From NCBI GenBank assembly GCA_039619475.1, contig CM077116.1, positions 147,019,088-147,083,087 on the forward strand: a stretch of DNA of 64,000 bases, given 5' to 3'. Position 1 is the stretch's first letter, and each line of letters begins with the position of its first letter. Source of the DNA: Icerya purchasi (lineage: Eukaryota > Arthropoda > Insecta > Hemiptera > Monophlebidae). This document shows positions 56,001-62,000 of this stretch, piece after piece. A model generated the notes under the pieces. That model ran no database searches. It was not told the origin of the DNA and saw only the letters and a program-made list of their open reading frames with translations. The translations under genes and the position numbers were made by a program.

Positions 56001-59000
56001 GACTAATACCATTCAGACTCCAATTCTCTTTCCTCGACGACTATTTTTACGAATGTGCACGGGGATTTTTGGTTTTAGCCGATTAAGCATCTTTAAACCA
56101 TATAGCGGTGGCAAATTAGAACGATGTCTGAGTGATCGTGAATTAATGAAATATCAGGGAATATTTTTTAGCTTAAACACGGTCAAAAGACAACGTTATA
56201 AATATCAAATCCGTCTCACATTTCACACGCAAAAATTAAAATTAACACTCGAAATGATTTATTTTCAAACTGTGAGCAGCGTACGCATATTTACGTTTCT
56301 TGAAGGTTAAAGATAAATTGAGCCGAACTAAACACTGAACCTGAAAAGGTTTTCAAAAAAGTGCGTTACTACGACCTTCGGTTAATCGATTTTTAAGTGT
56401 TTGTGGTTATACCTATATTTATACATTTATCAAAAATGGTCAGCTCTGGCGTAACAGGCTTAGTTGCTACGCGACTAAAATAGCTATAACTCTGTAAATT
56501 ATTGGAATTTGAAAATTTTCCCTCGAGGGTATATTCTTAAGTGTCTAAACGTTAAGAATATGTAAAAAAAAGAATGATTTTTTCAGAATTCTAAACTAGA
56601 ATATCCCCTTAATTGATACGCAGAGATGATTCTGTTAATCAAAGTAGATTGTATAAACAGCAATATGTTAATAATAAAAAAAGTTAACCGGGAGATCAGT
56701 TTTTAAATTTTAGTAAACACGATTTCTAATTTGCACTTTTTCAAAATTTTAGGCATCCATTGTAATTGGTCAAGGGAATTCGAAGAATAAATTACAATTC
56801 TTAATGGGCGGACATGTGTTGCCGCATAACATTACTATCTACCAAGCAGTGAAACAATTTTCTCCGTTAGTTCACGATGCGTTTGAAAATGATATTGAAA
56901 GCGAAATGCCTATTGGTTCCGCCAGTATATGGGTTCAGACCCATGTTATATACTATAGGTAAGTTAGATTTTCGATTATTTTTGAATTACGGAAGCATTG
57001 AGAGGAAATTTTTATTTTTTATCGAATTACGATGAATTTTCTATTATTCGAATTAAACGGGGTTGAATTGTGGTGGAATAACTTCGACATGACGGTTAAT
57101 TCTAAGCTTCGAAAACAGAGAATTAATAGTACAGTATTTTTAGTATAATAGCCTGTTTTACCTCGGTCAATTAATTAAATGCGTGAATAAAAACGCTGAT
57201 GTGGTAGTCATACGTAAATGGAATTATGCGTATAAAAATATTACTCAAAAGTACGCATACACAAGTTATCTTGATTATAGAAAATGACAAAAAATCACTT
57301 ATAATTTTTGTAACTCTTCTGAATTGTAGTTTTTAAAGAAGCGAATATTTTTAATTTAATTTTAGTATTTGTTTTTATTAAACGGTTGGTAATAGATCGT
57401 TCGAATAAGAAAAATTCCATTTTGCTTTTTTTAATCGGTTTTAAATTTATATTTTTCTTTCCGCTTATAATTTAACCCTTTTGCGTTTTTAAGCTATATA
57501 TTGTAAATGTTATACTGTATTTAGTTTATTTGTTGTATCGTAAATATTTAAGTTATATGATGTTTTTAAAATAAATGTTCAGTGATGAAATGATTAAATA
57601 TATATATTTAAAGAGCGCATTAAAAATATGTATATATATGATTAACTATTTATTAAGTCTTATTTTATATGAACTTGTTACTCCGTAAGCTAAATTTATT
57701 ATTCGAAGCAAAAAATTATTATATTCTACATACCGTTTCTTCTATTAGAGAATGTGCAAAATGATATACTCAGTTTGTTTTTTATTACGATAGAGATGCG
57801 TCGTTTTATTTGAACGTTAATTTTTATGAGAATTAATGAAAATTGTTATTTTTTCAGATCGGCTTCGGATGAGGATTCATCATCACCAACGAAATCAAAT
57901 TGTACTAACGGTACCGGAAATAAAAAAGGAAAATCATCATCAAAATCAAACCGAAAAAAATACGATGAATTATGGAATGGTACGATATTATTAGCGTTAT
58001 TTTTAAAAAATAATCTTAACGATTTTATTAGCACATCAGATAGACGCAATCTGTAATTCGAACTGGTTAGTTCAATGGTTTGAATTTTTCTAAGTCGTAG
58101 AACACAAAGTATTTGACTGTAGCGTTAAATTATTGAGCGTAGCAGAATTTAGTCATGTGTGTCAGCTTCCACGTACTGTCGAAGTATAGAAATTTTTTGG
58201 GACGTATATTATTAATGCTTACGTCGCTAAATTTGTAAAATTCAACGGTGCGGTATAATATACTTTTTGTTACAGCGAAGTGTTTGTTGTACTTCTTTGA
58301 GGAAACGTAATGGTCATAACGATAGTTGATTTATATCCTTAAATTAACGAATAAAAGTTTTTTCTTTCCTTTTTTATTTGAGCTCGTCAATTATTTTGTA
58401 TTTTTCTATACGTGGCAGTGGGATTCGAATTAAAGGTTAATATCAAAAACTACTTCGTCTAAACCATTATACGTAAACAAATGTGCAGATACTTATAAAT
58501 TTTAATAATTATTTTTTTAAGTTCTTGAGAATATTATTTTTTAATGTTATTTACAATTGTACAGTTTAAAATTATAATCGCGGCAACAGGTTTTTTTACC
58601 CCTTTTTTACATATATTAGCATTGAGATTCTGAAATATTTTTGATGTATCGTATTTAACGTTCATATTTTTCAGTCGTACTTTTTTTAAGTTATGCCACT
58701 ACAGCGTAGAAATGATAACAAATTTTCGAGAAAAATTTTTTTTTGAAGCAATTGTATAAGTGGATTTCTAAAATTTAGTTTTGATTACCGTTTTCTAATA
58801 TAAAATTTTTAAAAAATCGTAATTTAAAAGTTGCACGTATTTAATGTGTGTTTTTCCCCTTAATTTTGTTTGAAATATCACGATAAAAGTTTAAACATTT
58901 TAGAAAAAGTAGTAGCTAGTTTTGGTTAAATTGAATTGATATTTTATAGTATCTTTCAAACTGTAATACATTTTATAGTTTATTCAGTTCTGTTTTTAGT

Positions 59001-62000
59001 TTTTTTTTTTTTTTTTTTCAGAAGGTATTACACCGACTCCTAAGTCACCTTTAGATGCCTTTCTAACAGCAGATTTACCGACATCGATTACCATGCAAGA
59101 TGCGTCGTTACCTGTGCTAGCTCTTTTACGAGTATTATATGCAATAAATAGAGACTGGGGATCTTTGTATACCAGTTTAAGTTATAAGCCGTTGCTGTCA
59201 CAACAGGTTAGAAGAGAATTTTTAATTACATAATCTAAAAGCTGTTCTACTGAATTTTTGTAGTTTTTTGATTATTCCCTACCAGATAATGTTTATATAA
59301 CGGTAAATAATATGTAGAAGTTTTTTAGTGCTGTTTTTTCCTCTAACTGCTGATAGTTTTTTTGAAAATGTTAGATTTGCTTTAAAACATTACACGTAGT
59401 TACTAGTTCAATGATCAATTGCGATGATTTGAATAAATACGCATTATGTTTTAAACTATGATAAATTTTCATCTTATTCACCGATGTTCCTGAGTCGAAA
59501 TAATTCGTTTATTAATTATTAATTTAAGCGGAAAAATTGTTTTTTTTTTTTTGAATATTTTAATTTTTAAAAATAAAACTTAAAACGATTCATGTTTATG
59601 TTATCCAGGAATTTATAAATGCCAAAATAACTGCAAAAGCGAGTCGTCAGTTACAAGACCCATTAGTTATTATGACCGGAAATTTACCTACTTGGGTGCA
59701 GCAGATAACTAGTGCATGGTAATAATTTTTTTTTTTTTAATTTTTTGTATAGACATTTATAATTTTTTTCAATTTTTTATTCACGTTAAAACAATGTTTG
59801 TAAAAAAATTATTCTATTACTCATATCTATTCATTTTACAACTGAATTCCATTTTTTTTTATGTAGTCCATTTCTGTTGCCGTTTGAAACCCGTCAACTA
59901 TTATTTTACGCTACGGTATTCGATCGGGATCGAGCTCTGCAAAGGTTATTAGATTCTAATCCGGAATTATCTAATAATAATGATAGTCAAGATAGAGTGG
60001 CTCCACGACTGGATCGCCGCAAACGTACGGTCTCCCGAAATGATATACTGAAACAGGCGGAAGCGGTAATTTCAGAAGTAGCTTCATCAAAAGCTCTACT
60101 GGAAATACAATACGAAGATGAAGTAATTTTTTTGCAATAGATTTATTACGTATTTGTTAAATGTTACAAAGTATTTCTTGTGAAATGTGTACAAATAGAA
60201 ACTTTCGATTAGTTTAATACGTGTTAACAAGAACACAAAAAATAGCATTTAAATTTTAGATGTAATAATAGTTGATTACTTTTGTTTTTAAATTGCGAAA
60301 ATAAAAGGATCACAAAAGAGATACGAGAAATTGATCAAAATGTATATTTGAGTATTTACTTGCTTATTATATTCGATTTTTGTACTATTTAAAATAATTT
60401 TAGTCGTTTTACTATCGGAAAATGAAGATTAATTTTATATATTTTTAAAATCGGATGAAAATTCGAAAAGTCATGCTCATTTTTTCAAAAAAGGCAAATT
60501 GTTGTTTTTTGCGATTTTCTTTTTGCTTTAAATAATTTTTTGTAAATTTTTCGTAACATTTTTGCATTGCAATTTATATTATTCTCTTCGTCTTGAAAAA
60601 GTGAAAAAAATGGCGTGTAGCAGAATTCATTTTTCATAATAAATATTTGCGCAAATCGCGTTCAAGGGCGTGGGGTACAAAAATACCCCAGTGTTGTGTT
60701 CTTGGGTTAATAAAAAATTTAATGTAATCGACTTATTTTAACCCGAATCTACACGCCCCATACAAAATTATTCTTATTGTGCACTACACAGTTATTACAG
60801 AATAATACGAGATTTTCAGCAGGATTCGTTTCGAAATAGTGATGAAGTTGACTGATAACTGCTGTCGGTCCTTTGCCAATTTCAAATTCTTCGTCTAGTA
60901 AATAATTTTTTTAAATCTTATTTAGTTCATCGTGAATACCGAAAACTGAGCATTTACACGCAACCTTCAAGTACGATGAGTCAGTTTGTTAAGAGTTATT
61001 TGGATCATCCCATTCGGTCATTTTTTACAGCATTGTTGGTAGAACTTGCGTTGATGTTTGCATAATCAAAATGGGCAAGTGCCACTTTTAATTTTTTCTC
61101 TCTGGCTCCTGTGTTCATTTCTGTCAAGGCTCTCTAAATGTTGGCATTTACGCAGAGATCATCAGCTGGTCACATCGGAGAAATGTAAATACAATAATGT
61201 GTCCTTGTTTTCAAAAATGTTTTTTGCGCGATGTCATCTTCTGGAAGACGTACTTGAGTAAAACGACGGTTAACAGTGCTGTTTGTTTCGCTGAATGGCA
61301 ATTTGATCACTTTGTTATCTCTGAAATTTTGGGTATTCTACGGGAAGTGGTATAGCAAAATTATCTGTAAAATTTTTAATGAATTCAACGATACAATTAA
61401 TTGGCTCTACAGACGGAACAACCGACCTACGTTGTGTTCGCTTACCAATTTATGTTTTCGTTCACAGAAGCCAATGTTTTCATAATGCTGCATTGAATTT
61501 TTATAACGTTTAATTCGGTAGCACATTAGATACCGGCATGCGCGGCACAATAGTATATTACGGTAGTATTACTTCCCGCAAACTTTAATAGCGTTTTTCT
61601 CAAAAACTAGTTTTTGCACCATAGGTCCCTGTTCTCGGCGAACGTCATATATATATATATATATATGTATGTAATGCAGCGTAATGTTGCTGGTTCTTGA
61701 ACAGCACTACATTTTTTTGAAATACTTTTACTTTTTATGCAGATTATGTCATTGCTGTTATGTAATTTTAGTTTCGGGCAACGGTGAATTATTGAAAGTT
61801 ACAGTTATTTTTTCTTTTGATGCAACTGCTTTACATCATTAGTCTTTATACAAACAAGAAAGAAAAAAAATAGAAAATGGCGTTTTTTATTATCGGCGTC
61901 AAAATATTTGTTTACATAATTGAAGTGTTTTCCTGTGCGTGTATTAATGGTGCTATAATGGCATGTGAAATTAACTGCTGAAAATGGAACTGTTAGATAA

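Noticed and set aside
57846..58049. 67-codon minus-strand ORF
   Set aside because: Antisense of ctrip exon 29, produced by its Ser/Lys-rich codons.
61648..61674. TA-rich tract as regulatory element
   Set aside because: Simple dinucleotide repeat with no further support.
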